Shown here: positions 9,046 to 18,191 of the stretch, one piece after another
Position numbering within the stretch: position 1 is the first letter of the stretch
How the letters are laid out: every line of letters begins with the position of its first letter
From: Oscillatoriales cyanobacterium
Lineage (GTDB): Bacteria; Cyanobacteriota; Cyanobacteriia; Cyanobacteriales; Microcoleaceae
Assembly: GCA_004292955.1 (NCBI GenBank)
Contig: RDXX01000039.1
Coordinates: forward strand, 97,722-161,721
DNA: 64,000 nucleotides
Reading direction: 5' to 3'
Translations under genes and position numbers: made by a program
Notes under the pieces: model-generated
What the model saw: only the letters and a program-made list of their open reading frames with translations
Database searches by the model: none
What the model was told of the DNA's origin: nothing

Positions 9046-9670
9046 AGATTGTTTGGGTAAATTTAGAGGGTACAATAGGAGCCTCTAGTTCTCGAACTAA
9101 TGCGTTAATACTTTGAGAATCTGTCACCATTTGGCGGTGCAGCAAAACGTTGAGTTTAACTTCTTTACCTACTGGCATTTGGGAGCTGTGCGACGGTAAA
9201 ATCATCACATCAAATGGCGTCCACATTGATGTAAAATTTATGCGTTTGAGCATAGTCGCATCTTGGTTCAAATCGCGCAACAAGCCACTATCGGGGCGCA
9301 TATCCAGGTATCCTGGTAGGCGCAGGGAATAGGCGGTGAGGGTTCCTTTGTGGGGGGAAGATATGGTTATGAAACGCTGGACTCGGTTAATACCTCCGAG
9401 TCGCTGGACGTAGTAGCGACTGACGATGCCTCCCATGCTGTAGCCTACTATGTCGATCGCCTGTTCTGGATCGAACGTCTCAGAAATGTAGTCTGCCAGT
9501 TGCTTGGCTAGGGAGTCGAGGCCGAGGCTGCCGTCGTTGGGGGTGAGGTTGAGGCTGTGGACACACCATCCAAGTTGGGTGAGGCGGGCGGACATTTTGT
9601 CAAAAATAGTCTTTGTGTCCCAGATGCCGTGGATGAGAATGACGGGATTGCGATCGAGCGAACTGTTCAT
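9029..9670 (-). CDS. Lipase/esterase of the alpha/beta-hydrolase fold
   Basis: A 213-residue hydrolase with the oxyanion motif ILIHGIWD at 11-18 and the nucleophile elbow GYSMGG at 76-81 (Ser78). It resembles the short triacylglycerol lipase/esterase family (LipA/EstA type). ITISSPHKGT follows the nucleophile as in those enzymes. A downstream Asp (FDVMILPS) and His (NVLLHRQM) are candidates for the rest of the triad. No signal peptide is seen, so a cytoplasmic role is likely. Convergent overlap with the VOC gene. Confidence 0.87.
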   Translation of the reverse strand: MNSSLDRNPVILIHGIWDTKTIFDKMSARLTQLGWCVHSLNLTPNDGSLGLDSLAKQLADYISETFDPEQAIDIVGYSMGGIVSRYYVQRLGGINRVQRFITISSPHKGTLTAYSLRLPGYLDMRPDSGLLRDLNQDATMLKRINFTSMWTPFDVMILPSHSSQMPVGKEVKLNVLLHRQMVTDSQSINALVRELEAPIVPSKFTQTISSNNL

Positions 9671-9985
9671 TTGAAAAGAAAATTGCTTGCCGATTACAGC
9701 ATAAATTACTCCCCTAGGGAGTTTGACCCCGAGTAGGACAGATGGCGAATCGGCTTGAGGTATCGCTGGCCAATAGCAAATCAGTCATAAATTCTGAGAT
9801 AATCGTAAATAAGTGCAAAGTTAAAACTGGCATTACTGAGTAAAAATTACTAGAAGCTCTGCATTTTTAATCAAAAAATGTAAATTTTGATTAAGAAATA
9901 TAGACAAAGGTTGCCTTAGCTCGTAATCTAACTTTGTTGACAAACTTGTACAAATTTCTCTAAAAAAACAAAAGGAGTAAGTCTA
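9671..9985. other. Intergenic region, no feature recognised
   Basis: A/T-rich stretch between divergent genes, probably holding promoters for both. AAAGGAG lies 8-14 bases before the start at 9986 and is a good ribosome binding site. I see no repeat or RNA gene here. Confidence 0.5.
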
Positions 9986-10435
9986 ATGTTTGGTTTTATC
10001 AAAAATTTCTTCGGCGGTATTTTCGGCTTTTTTGCTGGACTGTTGGGCTTGAAAAAGTCTGAATATTTCCTAGATTTGGGCGAATCTTCGGATAAAGAAC
10101 CTGCGAAGGTTGCACCTGCGAAGGCTGAGCCTGTTGCAGCCGCACCGGCAAAAGTTGAGGCTGTCAAGTCTGAGAAGTCTGAACCGGCGAATAAAGCTAA
10201 GGTAGAGAAAAAGTCTAAGAAAGAAAAAGAACCAGTCGCTAGCGCTGCTGCTAAGACTTCGGAAGTGCCGAAGGTACCTGCTGCTGCAACTAACGGCAAA
10301 GTGTCGAGTCAAGCTGAACCTGTTCTGACTTTTGCTCCTAATAATTTAATGCCGACACCAACTGCAAATCGTCGCACCCCAGGCCCAAGCATGAATAATT
10401 TCCGGGAAATGGCTCGTCAGGTGAAAACCAAGTAG
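9986..10435 (+). CDS. Cyanobacterial protein with amphipathic N-terminus and Lys/Ala-rich middle
   Basis: A 149-residue protein. It begins with a hydrophobic Phe/Gly segment (MFGFIKNFFGGIFGFFAGLLGLKK) likely to bind or enter a membrane, then a short YFLDLGE motif. A low-complexity Ala/Lys/Glu/Pro stretch follows (about 35-110), and then a short tail with NNFREMARQVKTK. I believe similar proteins occur in many cyanobacteria, but I know of no assigned function. A strong ribosome binding site (AAAGGAG) supports the start. It is monocistronic. Confidence 0.75.
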   Translation: MFGFIKNFFGGIFGFFAGLLGLKKSEYFLDLGESSDKEPAKVAPAKAEPVAAAPAKVEAVKSEKSEPANKAKVEKKSKKEKEPVASAAAKTSEVPKVPAAATNGKVSSQAEPVLTFAPNNLMPTPTANRRTPGPSMNNFREMARQVKTK

Positions 10436-10539
10436 GAAATGGAGAATTCGCAATAGGGAATTGGGGATTGGATAATTCCAAATGCTGGGGTTGAAAAATT
10501 AAAAATGGGATTCCTCATTTTTAATTTTTAACTCTTTTT

Positions 10540-11697
10540 TTATTCCCTATTTCCTGGGTGTCTGAGAAAGGCTAATCCGCTGTATAGCTGGAACGCCGAG
10601 TCCCAAGGAGTTTCGGATTTGCGCTCTACCTCTACATGAGATTCGATTTTGCTTAACATATGCGTGTAATCGAGAACTGTCTCCGCAAAGGGAGTAAATT
10701 CCGACCAAACTGTAACGTCAAGCTGTTGGTCAAATATTTCTAGCAAATGATTCCAGTTAATTCTGGTGGTACTTTGAGGTATTTGTGGGGATTTTTTGAC
10801 ACTAGATTTTTTGTTTTTTGACTGCGGTGAAGCTACGCTAGTTGCTGAACTTTGAGTGAAGTCAACGCCTTGTTTAAATTCGTAACTTTGGTCGCAAATT
10901 CGCAGAATGCAGTTGCGGCTGGGAATGTGCAAGTCGCAGATTTGAGCGTAATCTTGGGTGATTTCTTTGTGGCGAAATTGCTCGTTTCTGCGGTTGGGCG
11001 AGTAGTCCATGATTTCCATGAACATTGGTAATAAGCCTTCTACTCTTTGGCTGACTTCTGACCAGTTAAATTCTATAGCACCGAGCCGATTTAGGTTATC
11101 TTTACAAACAACCGCTGGAGAAGAGAGAGACTGGAAGTGTTGGACTCGGAAAATTTGGATGTTTTTAATGTCGGCTAGGGTTGCCCAAAATACGGGAATT
11201 CCGGCGTTGAGAAGTTCTTGGCCGTAAATTCTGAGTTCGGCAATGGGGCCGGTTTTGTAGAGTCTCCAGCCGCGGCTTTGAATTTGCATCCGGGTTGTGT
11301 ACGCGTCGATTTTGAAGATTCTGCTGATATTTTGTACGGCTGCGGGTTTGTCTTCGGGACTCACTGGTTCGAGGATGAGGAGTCCGGGTTCTAGGCTGCT
11401 GGGGTCGTTTTTGGCAGTTTCGATGGCTTGTTGGCGGAGGTTTTGTTGTGCCGTTTCAATGCGTTGAATGCCTTGGCGGGCCTGGGAAACGATTTTGGGG
11501 TTGGTGATGTCGCGGAGTATTTGTTTGTAGGTGGTTTGGGCTTTGTCGGGGTTGTTGGTGAGTTCGTAGTAACGACCGATGTAGTATTGTACCCAAGGAT
11601 TTTCGGGGGATTCTTTTTGCAGTTGTTTGATGAGTTGGGCGGCTTGTTTGTAGTCTTGGCTTTCGAGGGCGGTGGCTATTTCGTGGATGTCTGTCAT
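10540..11697 (-). CDS. TPR-repeat protein, function unknown
   Basis: A 385-residue protein with two tetratricopeptide-like units at the N-terminus (DYKQAAQLIKQLQKESPENPWVQYYIGRYYELTNNPDKAQTTY, here only summarised as residues 15-57). A conserved middle follows, with RGWRLYKTGPIAELRIYGQEL and GIPVFWATLADIKNIQIFRV. A Ser/Lys-rich linker sits near 288-310, and the C-terminus includes ETPWDSAFQLYSGLAFL. No signal peptide or membrane segment is seen. TPR units point to protein-protein contacts. I recognise it only as a cyanobacterial conserved hypothetical. Confidence 0.75.
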   Translation of the reverse strand: MTDIHEIATALESQDYKQAAQLIKQLQKESPENPWVQYYIGRYYELTNNPDKAQTTYKQILRDITNPKIVSQARQGIQRIETAQQNLRQQAIETAKNDPSSLEPGLLILEPVSPEDKPAAVQNISRIFKIDAYTTRMQIQSRGWRLYKTGPIAELRIYGQELLNAGIPVFWATLADIKNIQIFRVQHFQSLSSPAVVCKDNLNRLGAIEFNWSEVSQRVEGLLPMFMEIMDYSPNRRNEQFRHKEITQDYAQICDLHIPSRNCILRICDQSYEFKQGVDFTQSSATSVASPQSKNKKSSVKKSPQIPQSTTRINWNHLLEIFDQQLDVTVWSEFTPFAETVLDYTHMLSKIESHVEVERKSETPWDSAFQLYSGLAFLRHPGNRE

Positions 11698-11888
11698 GGC
11701 GGTTGGGGGAATGGGTGTGTTTCTATCTTGGCTGATGTTTGGTTGGTTTTGCCAGTGATTAACAAGTTTTGCTTTGATGTTTGTGGGTAATTTTCGGCTG
11801 TTTGCAAGGATAAGATTTAGATTTTATAACCGCGGATGAACGCGGATGTGTCCTGAGAAGTGCTATATAATATTTGGGCTGGTGTTTG

Positions 11889-12662
11889 TTAAAGTTGATT
11901 GGAATTAATGCTGAGGGTGTATGAACCTTTGCTGGTGCGATCGAGTCCTTGAACAACTATTTTGTAAGTGCCGTTACTGGGCAATTTTACGGTTATTTGG
12001 GATTCTCTCTTGTTGACGCGAACTGCTTTGATATCTACAATTTTATTGTCACTGGGTGCGATGAGGGTGATGAAGTGCTCGAAGGATCTGCTTTTGAGGT
12101 CGATGGTGATGGATTGATTTGCATTTCCTTGGAAGCTGTGTTCGCGGTAGAAGCTGCCGTTGGGAAGGCTGGGGTCGCCGTCTTTGAGGGTTCCGCGTTG
12201 CTGTAGGAGGGAAAGGGAGGTGAGTTTTGGTCGATCGACATTTTTGAAATCTAGGCCATAATTTGTCATGGGTGTGTCAAGACCATTTCCTTCTCTGACT
12301 GTGACGATAAAGGCAGTTTGGTTTTTGGTATCTCGGACTATTTTATCAATAAAATTGGCTTGTATTTTGGGTTGATTTAAATGTTTTGGTTGGTCAAAAT
12401 TGGGTTTTGATATACACAGAACCACGCCTCCATCTTGATAGCGGGCGCTGTAGAACCAATATTTTTGACCGTTAGTTGTGAATTCGTTTCTGAAGAAGAT
12501 AGTGTATCTTTCAAGTTGCGGTAGTTGTTGGTTGGGGCGACAATTTTTATCGATGTTGATTTCGGTGGTTGATGGCTGTCGCTGGGCGAAAACTGCTGGG
12601 ATGCTGGCGGTGGCTAAGACTGCTGAGATAATGGCGGTGATTGTGGGCGATCGCATTTTCAT
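11889..12662 (-). CDS. Secreted protein with PPC-like C-terminal domain
   Basis: A 257-residue protein with a clear signal peptide (MKMRSPTITAIISAVLATAS, cleavage after VFA). The C-terminal ~85 residues have the pattern of a bacterial pre-peptidase C-terminal (PPC) beta-sandwich: FQGNANQSITIDL, FEHFITLIAPSDNKIV, VKLPSNGTYKIVVQGLD, GSYTLSIN. The N-terminal part holds short beta-rich sequence with two Cys (CRP, VVLCIS). PPC domains occur in secreted proteases and surface proteins; no catalytic domain is seen here. It is the first of three neighbouring secreted-protein genes on the minus strand. Confidence 0.75.
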   Translation of the reverse strand: MKMRSPTITAIISAVLATASIPAVFAQRQPSTTEINIDKNCRPNQQLPQLERYTIFFRNEFTTNGQKYWFYSARYQDGGVVLCISKPNFDQPKHLNQPKIQANFIDKIVRDTKNQTAFIVTVREGNGLDTPMTNYGLDFKNVDRPKLTSLSLLQQRGTLKDGDPSLPNGSFYREHSFQGNANQSITIDLKSRSFEHFITLIAPSDNKIVDIKAVRVNKRESQITVKLPSNGTYKIVVQGLDRTSKGSYTLSINSNQL

Positions 12663-12766
12663 GAATTATACTCCCGTTTTTTGATTTTCTTTGAACCGTA
12701 GATGCACGCAAGTTAACGCAGATGTCGGAAAATTAATCTTTGTTACGATCGAGGTTTTGTTGGATT

Positions 12767-13207
12767 CTAAATTTTCTTATTTTTCTCGAATAACTTGATA
12801 CATTCTGTCAGCCTTTGTCTGCCATTTACCTGAGTGTCTGAACCATTGAGTCTCTGAAAACTATTTAAATCTATAGATTTAATCTGATAAAGTTTATGTC
12901 CTGCGGGGCCGTCCGTGAACTCAATCACGGTGGGATGGATCATAGTGTTTTTATTGACATTACCTCGAAAACAGTAACGATAACTTGTATTTCTTTGGTA
13001 GCCAAATCCTGTGACAGTCTTCTTGGATTTCCTTAAGAATATGTACTCTTTACCGGGCTGATTTGTTTTGCTTGTTTGTCCGTAAAAGTAGTCGCCATTG
13101 GGGATGCTTTGAATGGTCGGTGTGGATTGTGCTAAGATTGGGAGGGAAGCTACACTAAAAATTAGTAAGTTGATTGTGAAGCTTAAGGGCGATCGCATTT
13201 TCATCAT
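12767..13207 (-). CDS. Small secreted protein, unknown
   Basis: A 146-residue protein with a signal peptide starting MMKMRSPLSFTINLL and cleaved near ILAQ. The N-terminus resembles that of the gene at 11889 (MKMRSP), and both begin at a GCGATCGCATTTTCAT site. The mature part is polar, with GDYFYGQTSKTNQPGKEYIFLRK, YRYCFRGN and a late Cys (ECIKLFEK). No family recognised. Same strand and spacing of 3 bp from the LprI-like gene upstream suggest co-transcription with it. Confidence 0.65.
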   Translation of the reverse strand: MMKMRSPLSFTINLLIFSVASLPILAQSTPTIQSIPNGDYFYGQTSKTNQPGKEYIFLRKSKKTVTGFGYQRNTSYRYCFRGNVNKNTMIHPTVIEFTDGPAGHKLYQIKSIDLNSFQRLNGSDTQVNGRQRLTECIKLFEKNKKI

Positions 13208-13210
13208 TGT

Positions 13211-13624
13211 TTATCTCTGTAAATATTTCTCTAATTCGGCTGTGCGCTGTTTAGTAGCTCGTTCCAAACACTCATTCAGAAAGCCTTGAAACCCGCTACC
13301 ACCGCGATTTCTATACACTTCAAATTCGCAGCTATTATCTCGCACTTTGATCCAGCCTAACTGAGCTTCCGCAAGTAGGGCTTTCTCTTCCTTGCTCAAT
13401 TTAGCAGCCAGTTGCTTGTAAACCTCGTTCAGGCGTTTATCCGAGGCTTCGTACCTTAACCTAATACAAGATCTGACTTGTGCATCTCCTTGGGGGCGAT
13501 CGCAATTAATCTGTTGAGCGATCGCAGAGTGCTCAGATTGTGCGAAAACTGATGTTGTAGCTAACATTGTCAAAAGCGCGATTGACCAAAAGAGCGATCG
13601 GCTTTTCCTTAAATTTCTTTTCAT
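13211..13624 (-). CDS. Secreted LprI-like (DUF1311) protein
   Basis: A 137-residue secreted protein with signal peptide to about SVFAQ. The mature part has the DUF1311/LprI pattern: NCDRPQGDAQVRSCIRLRYEASDKRLNEVY, then AEAQLGWIKVRDNSCEFE and FLNECLERATKQRTAELEKYL, with four conserved Cys able to form two disulfides. LprI of Mycobacterium inhibits lysozyme; most members are uncharacterised. The gene downstream starts 3 bp after its stop. Confidence 0.85.
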   Translation of the reverse strand: MKRNLRKSRSLFWSIALLTMLATTSVFAQSEHSAIAQQINCDRPQGDAQVRSCIRLRYEASDKRLNEVYKQLAAKLSKEEKALLAEAQLGWIKVRDNSCEFEVYRNRGGSGFQGFLNECLERATKQRTAELEKYLQR

Positions 13625-13684
13625 TGCCCTTAAACACCTATTTTACGAATTCTCTTAACACAAGACAGATTTGATATAATAAAT

Positions 13685-14071
13685 TTAAAACTTTTTTTTA
13701 TATTTGGCGGTTCGCCCTGTCGATGGGATTGCCAAAGTATATTTGATAGCTGCATCTACTGCCGGCATATTTGACCAAGTACCAATTTTGCGATCGATTT
13801 CAACTTCTAGAAGCGTCACCAGATTGTCTGTCATGATTACGGAATCAGCTAACAATCGTGTTTGCTGGCCCTCCGGTGTTGCTAGGGAAACAAAAACCCG
13901 GCTTGGGTGTCCTGCGCGGGCTAAATTGCTAGTAATCATCGCTGTAATAGTTTGTCCTAAACCAGTGCCCAGATTGTCCGCTTGAACTATCAAAACTGGA
14001 CGGCGTTTCGCAGTCCGCAAATCAGCGTTGGGAAACAAAGCCAGCACTACATCACCTCGCCTATAAAGCAT
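13685..14071 (-). CDS. MazF/PemK-family toxin (endoribonuclease)
   Basis: About 128 residues from the ATG at 14071. It has the PemK/MazF opening YRRGDVVLALFPNAD, then KRRPVLIVQADN, the conserved TAMITSN strand and a late SVIMTDNLVTLLEVEI. These proteins are usually RNases that cleave specific mRNA sites. An ATG at 14080 and a TTG at 14110 are alternative starts. The chosen ATG overlaps the antitoxin end by 11 bp, as expected for a coupled pair. Confidence 0.85.
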   Translation of the reverse strand: MLYRRGDVVLALFPNADLRTAKRRPVLIVQADNLGTGLGQTITAMITSNLARAGHPSRVFVSLATPEGQQTRLLADSVIMTDNLVTLLEVEIDRKIGTWSNMPAVDAAIKYTLAIPSTGRTAKYKKKF

Positions 14072-14291
14072 CGTAAGCATCCATTTCAGGTCGTTCCCAA
14101 TCCTCTGCAAACCTGCTCAACCTTACCCGTAAATCTCCTGCTTGTTGCCGATCGATACCGAGAGATTGCAGCTCTACTAATCCTGATTCTGCCAGAAAAG
14201 TAACGATAACTTTCCCTTCAGTTAAGTCGCCCGGAGTTTCCAATAACACAACTTTGCCGTCTCGATATATACCCTTTACTGATTTTAACAT
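14061..14291 (-). CDS. Antitoxin partner of MazF-type toxin
   Basis: A 76-residue protein directly upstream of and overlapping the toxin gene. It begins with a short beta segment (VKGIYRDGKVVLLETPGDLTEGKVIVTFL), which looks like the DNA-binding or scaffold part. An acidic helical tail (LRVRLSRFAEDWERPEMDAYDAL) is typical of the region that wraps the toxin. The family assignment rests on gene order and size. Confidence 0.75.
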   Translation of the reverse strand: MLKSVKGIYRDGKVVLLETPGDLTEGKVIVTFLAESGLVELQSLGIDRQQAGDLRVRLSRFAEDWERPEMDAYDAL

Positions 14292-14350
14292 TTTAGTTTT
14301 ATGCCTAAGGACTCATTGACATTTTAGCTTCCTTTACCATATCTAGCACT

Positions 14351-15205
14351 TCAGGAAAATATTTTTTGGGATGGGTGCTTTTCAAAAGCGGCTCCTACCA
14401 AGGATAAAGCCACCATTGGTGCTGTTACCGCCCTCAAGATTCTCCTACCCAAAGAAACAGGTTCAAAACCAAACTCGATCGCCCTTTCCACTTCTCCATC
14501 AGTCCAGCCGCCCTCCGGGCCAACCGCAATCGCGATCGATTCCGGCTCTTCCTCCCCCGTTAAGAAGGGGGGCTGGGGGGGTTCTAAACCAGCTATTACA
14601 GTCGATAATTCATCCGGTTCTTTCTCCCCCCTTAGCAAGGGGATCTGGGGGGATTCTAAACCAGCCAAACAATCCCACAAATGCCGATTATCCCCGCGAG
14701 CAACACAAATATATCGATATTTTTGACAGCAATCTTTGACAGCAAAATCAAAGGGAATAGGCTCTACAACCGTCGGCACAATTTGACGTTCCGACTGTTC
14801 CGCGGCCTCGGCAGCAATTCTTCTCCAGCGATCGACTTTTTGCGTACTTGGTTTGAGCAAAGTGCGATCGCTCGTCACGGGTACAATACTTGCCACTCCC
14901 AACTCCGCGGCCTGTCGGACAACCTCATCAAAGCCGTTTCCCTTGGGCAAAGCGGCGATCAAAGTTACTGCGACGGGAAGCTCCCTGTTAACCGCAATCT
15001 CCTCTGTTATCGAGGCAAATAACCCGGTTTCCTGCACTTCTAGAATTGCTGACCACCAATGTCCGCAGCCGTCCATTGCTATAAATCGATCGCCCGCTTG
15101 CAACCGCAACACGCGATTTAAATAATGCTGTTGTTCTTTTGTTAAGTCGATTTTGTTAGCACTAATTTGGGCTGCGGTAACTGCTAATCTTTGTAATTGA
15201 GCCAT
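14351..15205 (-). CDS. rsmE: 16S rRNA m3U1498 methyltransferase with an in-frame repeat insertion
   Basis: RsmE methylates N3 of U1498 in 16S rRNA using SAM. The 284-residue product has the SPOUT signatures KGNGFDEVVRQAAELGV near 88, AVGPEGGW at 227-234 and LGRRILRAVTA at 252-262, which form the knotted SAM site. Family members are about 240-250 residues. Here residues about 182-222 are extra and consist of two copies of GLE(S/P)PQ(I/P)P(L/F)L(R/T)GE separated by EPDELSTVIA. The DNA (14540-14662) is two copies of the CCCCC...AAGGGGG repeat seen in intergenic DNA near 28050. The insert lies in a loop before the SAM site, so activity is probably kept. Confidence 0.92.
   Translation of the reverse strand: MAQLQRLAVTAAQISANKIDLTKEQQHYLNRVLRLQAGDRFIAMDGCGHWWSAILEVQETGLFASITEEIAVNRELPVAVTLIAALPKGNGFDEVVRQAAELGVASIVPVTSDRTLLKPSTQKVDRWRRIAAEAAEQSERQIVPTVVEPIPFDFAVKDCCQKYRYICVARGDNRHLWDCLAGLESPQIPLLRGEKEPDELSTVIAGLEPPQPPFLTGEEEPESIAIAVGPEGGWTDGEVERAIEFGFEPVSLGRRILRAVTAPMVALSLVGAAFEKHPSQKIFS
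14540..14662. repeat. Two repeat units inserted in frame in rsmE
   Basis: Each unit reads on the plus strand as CCCC(C)GTTAAGAAGGGGGGCTGGGG or CCCCCTTAGCAAGGGGATCTGGGG, followed by GGTTCTAAACCAGC. The same palindromic family occurs at 28040-28125 and 62782-62816. Confidence 0.8.
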
Positions 15206-15657
15206 GAGATTTTGGATTGCTCGCTTTGTATTAGATTTTTTTATTTAACCGCAGAGGCCGCAGAGAACACAGAGGAAGAGAGGAAGAGAAGAGATATAGG
15301 ACTTCTCAGAAAGATGAGGTATTACTGTAATTGGAGTTTTTGATGCGATCTCGCTTACTATATAATCACCATAAGAGGGCTGAAGCCCAACAACATACCT
15401 CACCTATCTGAGAAGGGCTATAGACTATTTACCCGACTTATTTCTTAGTCGGCGGAGGCCGACATTGTTTGTATAGAAGCGATTTCAATCGCCGTTTTTA
15501 TGTAAAAGACCAACCAATTCAGAAACAATAAAGGCAAAGCATTTACAACCGGAATTACTTGACAAATTCAAGGTTTTTTCTGCAAATGCTCTGCCCTTAT
15601 GTTACTTTGGTCTGAACTTTATCTGATGCGATCGAAAATTGACAATCGAAAATCGGC
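15206..15657. other. Intergenic region with MITE-like element and repeat
   Basis: Holds an imperfect-inverted-repeat element at 15295-15422 and a GGCGGAGGCCGAC...GATTTCAATCGCC unit near 15450-15496. That unit is a relative of the GGCGGTTGAAACCGCG repeats. No gene seen. Confidence 0.6.
15295..15422. mobile_element. MITE-like element with imperfect 27-bp terminal inverted repeats
   Basis: The left end TATAGGACTTCTCAGAAAGA and the inverse of the right end (TATAGCCCTTCTCAGATAGG) match at most positions and continue as TGAGGTA. The interior is 70-80 bp without a gene. A half-copy (CTGAGAAGTGCTATATA) lies near 11850. No target duplication could be confirmed beyond the TA in TATAG. Confidence 0.6.
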
Positions 15658-17649
15658 TTATCCTTCCTCCTTAATCTTCTTCAAATAAGTGGAAATTGCC
15701 TCTGTAGCTAGCTGCGTGATAGGCTTGCCCTGACGGGCTGCTTCTTCCTTGAGCTCGTTGTAGATTTCATCGCGGACGCTGATGCGACGGCGGACTTTAC
15801 CACCGCCAGCAGTGGCTGTCTCGTTTTCATCGCCGTTACTAGACGTAACATCTAAATCATTAATCTCAGTTGTCATCGAGTCAGCAGATTGGTGATTGGT
15901 TACAAATTGACGGATAGATTCTAACCCAACGCGATCGCAAAAATCGCCAAAACTCTCGCTTTGTTGCCGTTTTTGCTTGAAATAAACAAAAATTGGCTCG
16001 AAAAAAGCTTCAAAATCATTGACGTGCAGCTTTTCCTCAATGGGTTTTGCCAGCCGGGTTTGTGAGGGAGAACCGCCCAGCCAAATCTGGTAAGATTCCG
16101 GGAAACTCCCAACAAATCCCAATTCTGCCATATAAGGGCGAGCGCATCCATTGGGGCAGCCAGTCATCCGCACTACAAAATGCTCGTCTGGTAAGCCAAC
16201 TTTGGTCAAAATCGCCCGAATCCGCTCTAAAATGCCGGGAATCGCGCGCTCGGACTCGGTAATCGCTAGCCCGCACGTGGGAAATGCCGGACAAGCCATA
16301 GAATAACGTACTAAGGGGTCGATCGCAGTTTCCGCTTGAATGCCGCGGCGATCGAGTATTCCCTGAATTTCTGATTTGATATCCGGCGAAATATCGTAAA
16401 TCGTCACGTTTTGGTGCGGTGTCACCAGCAGAGGCAAATTGTACTTCTGCACGATTTCCCGCAAAGCCGTTTTTAGCTGAAACGAGCCTTCATCCTTAAT
16501 CCGGCCGTTTTCTACGGAAATGCCGACAAACAGTTTGCCGTCGCCTTGTTCGTGCCAGCCCAAGAAATCAAAATACTTCCACTCAGGCAGAGGTTTAAAC
16601 GCTTCTAGCGGTTTGCCAAAATATTCGGCTACTTTTTCGCTGAACCACTTGACGCCTTTGTCGTTAATCAGGTACTTGAGTCGGGCGTGTCGTCTGTCTG
16701 TGCGATCGCCAAAATCTCTTTGGGTTGCTACAATTGCCTTGACCAAATTGTAAACATCATCCTTGGCAACATAGCAAATCTCGTCCGCAACGCGAGCAAA
16801 AGTTTCTTCTTTGTTGTGAGTGCGCCCCAAACCGCCGCCGGCAAACACGTCAAAACCTTGCAACTCGCCAGCTTCATTGGTAATTACCACCAAGCTCAAA
16901 TCCTGAGAGTACAAGTCTATTGAATTGTCTCCCGGTACAGTAACAGAACACTTGAACTTGCGCGGCATATAATGCTCGCCGTAAATCGGCTCTTCCTTGT
17001 CGTCGCTAAAGATTGTGCCGTTCGCGTTTTGCTGTCTGGCGGCCTTAACTGCGGGGTCTTCCTCAGCGGAAATAGCCTTTTCGCCATCGAGCCAAATTTC
17101 GTAATAAGCACCGGTTTGCGGTGTCAGCAAATCGGCGACATTGTTGGCGTATTGCAAAGCATACTGGTATTCTGGGCGATTTTTGTAAGGTGCTGGCGGT
17201 GCCATGACGTTGCGGTTCAAGTCGCCGCAAGCTCCCAAGGTTGACCCCATATTTTTAATAATTGAGGAAAACACTGCTTTAAGATTTTTTTTCAGCACGC
17301 CGTGAATTTGGAAACCTTGGCGGGTTGTGACGCGCAGCGTGTGGTTGCCGTATTCTTCTGATAGCTTGTCTAACGCCAAGAAGAGCTGGGGTGGAACTAA
17401 CCCGCCGGGATTGCGGGTGCGGAGCATGAACTGATAGTCTTTTTCTTGTCCTTTAACTCGATTGTCGCGGTTGTCTTGCTGGTACGAGCCGTGAAATTTG
17501 AGAATCTGAATCCCGTCTTCGGTGAAGTGGGTTGTTTCTTGTAACAGTTCAGTCGCAACGGGTTCTCGTAAATAGTTGCTGCGTTCTTTCAAACCTTCTG
17601 ATTTCGAGGGCTTGCGCGCCGTAGGGGTTGAAGTGGTGGATGTGATCAT
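15658..17649 (-). CDS. sir: Ferredoxin-sulfite reductase with C-terminal RHH-like extension
   Basis: Sir reduces sulfite to sulfide with six electrons from ferredoxin, using sirohaem and a [4Fe-4S] cluster. The 663-residue protein has the NirB/SirB blocks [14 protein letters not shown] and [16 protein letters not shown]. The cluster Cys are in [10 protein letters not shown] and [19 protein letters not shown] (CX5C and CX3C). The Sir core ends near residue 585. A linker and a basic 45-residue tail follow ([20 protein letters not shown], then [15 protein letters not shown]), which looks like a ribbon-helix-helix or CopG-type DNA-binding unit. No frameshift or stop separates them, so it is a true fusion here. 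Plant chloroplast Sir binds DNA in nucleoids; a similar second role is speculative. Confidence 0.93.
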   Translation of the reverse strand: MITSTTSTPTARKPSKSEGLKERSNYLREPVATELLQETTHFTEDGIQILKFHGSYQQDNRDNRVKGQEKDYQFMLRTRNPGGLVPPQLFLALDKLSEEYGNHTLRVTTRQGFQIHGVLKKNLKAVFSSIIKNMGSTLGACGDLNRNVMAPPAPYKNRPEYQYALQYANNVADLLTPQTGAYYEIWLDGEKAISAEEDPAVKAARQQNANGTIFSDDKEEPIYGEHYMPRKFKCSVTVPGDNSIDLYSQDLSLVVITNEAGELQGFDVFAGGGLGRTHNKEETFARVADEICYVAKDDVYNLVKAIVATQRDFGDRTDRRHARLKYLINDKGVKWFSEKVAEYFGKPLEAFKPLPEWKYFDFLGWHEQGDGKLFVGISVENGRIKDEGSFQLKTALREIVQKYNLPLLVTPHQNVTIYDISPDIKSEIQGILDRRGIQAETAIDPLVRYSMACPAFPTCGLAITESERAIPGILERIRAILTKVGLPDEHFVVRMTGCPNGCARPYMAELGFVGSFPESYQIWLGGSPSQTRLAKPIEEKLHVNDFEAFFEPIFVYFKQKRQQSESFGDFCDRVGLESIRQFVTNHQSADSMTTEINDLDVTSSNGDENETATAGGGKVRRRISVRDEIYNELKEEAARQGKPITQLATEAISTYLKKIKEEG

Positions 17650-17937
17650 GGGAATGTATAGTGCCAGTTATAATTAGATAAAGGTCGATCGAATATTTCT
17701 TGACAATTGGACAGTTGACAAATTTGCACTTGACAAATTTCCTCAGAAATGCTGTGGCGGATCTGTTGACAACCCGGTTAAGAACTAAGTTAATAACGGT
17801 AATCCGGTAGGAATTCTGATGTTGTTCTATTTTAACACGTTCGAGCCCGGGCCCCAAAAATTGTAATTAAGAGTTTATACTTTGGCTAGCTTAACTGCTG
17901 GAAACTTTAGAAATAATTAACCTCAACCTTTAAAACT
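17650..17937. other. Divergent promoter region between sir and crr7
   Basis: No gene or clear repeat. TTGACAATTGG and TTGACAAATTTG near 17700-17735 could include -35-like elements on either strand. Both neighbouring genes start from here. Confidence 0.4.
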
Positions 17938-18186
17938 ATGTCACTGTATGACGAAGACACCTTTGTGGTATTAGAAACAAACCAGCCGGAGCAGTTTTTG
18001 ACGGCGGTGGAACTATTAGAAAAGCTGAAAGCGGTCTTATCCCAGGAACACGAAGATTTGCCGGCTGATGTGGTAAAATTTCCTTCGGTGGAAGCTCAAG
18101 CTAAGTATTTAATTGATACTTATTGTGAATTAGATGTCGGGCCTGGAAAGTTTTTGCAGTGGTATGCAGTGCGTTTAGAAAAATAA
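17938..18186 (+). CDS. crr7: CRR7-family protein (NDH-1 complex biogenesis)
   Basis: An 82-residue protein matching the chlororespiratory reduction 7 family: EDTFVVLETNQPEQFLT at the N-terminus, then SVEAQAKYLIDTYCELDVGPGKFLQWYAVRLEK at the end (residues 50-82). In plants CRR7 is needed for assembly of the chloroplast NDH complex. The cyanobacterial protein is presumed to have a related role with NDH-1 in cyclic electron flow. Soluble, with no signal peptide. Confidence 0.9.
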   Translation: MSLYDEDTFVVLETNQPEQFLTAVELLEKLKAVLSQEHEDLPADVVKFPSVEAQAKYLIDTYCELDVGPGKFLQWYAVRLEK

Positions 18187-18191
18187 TTTTG

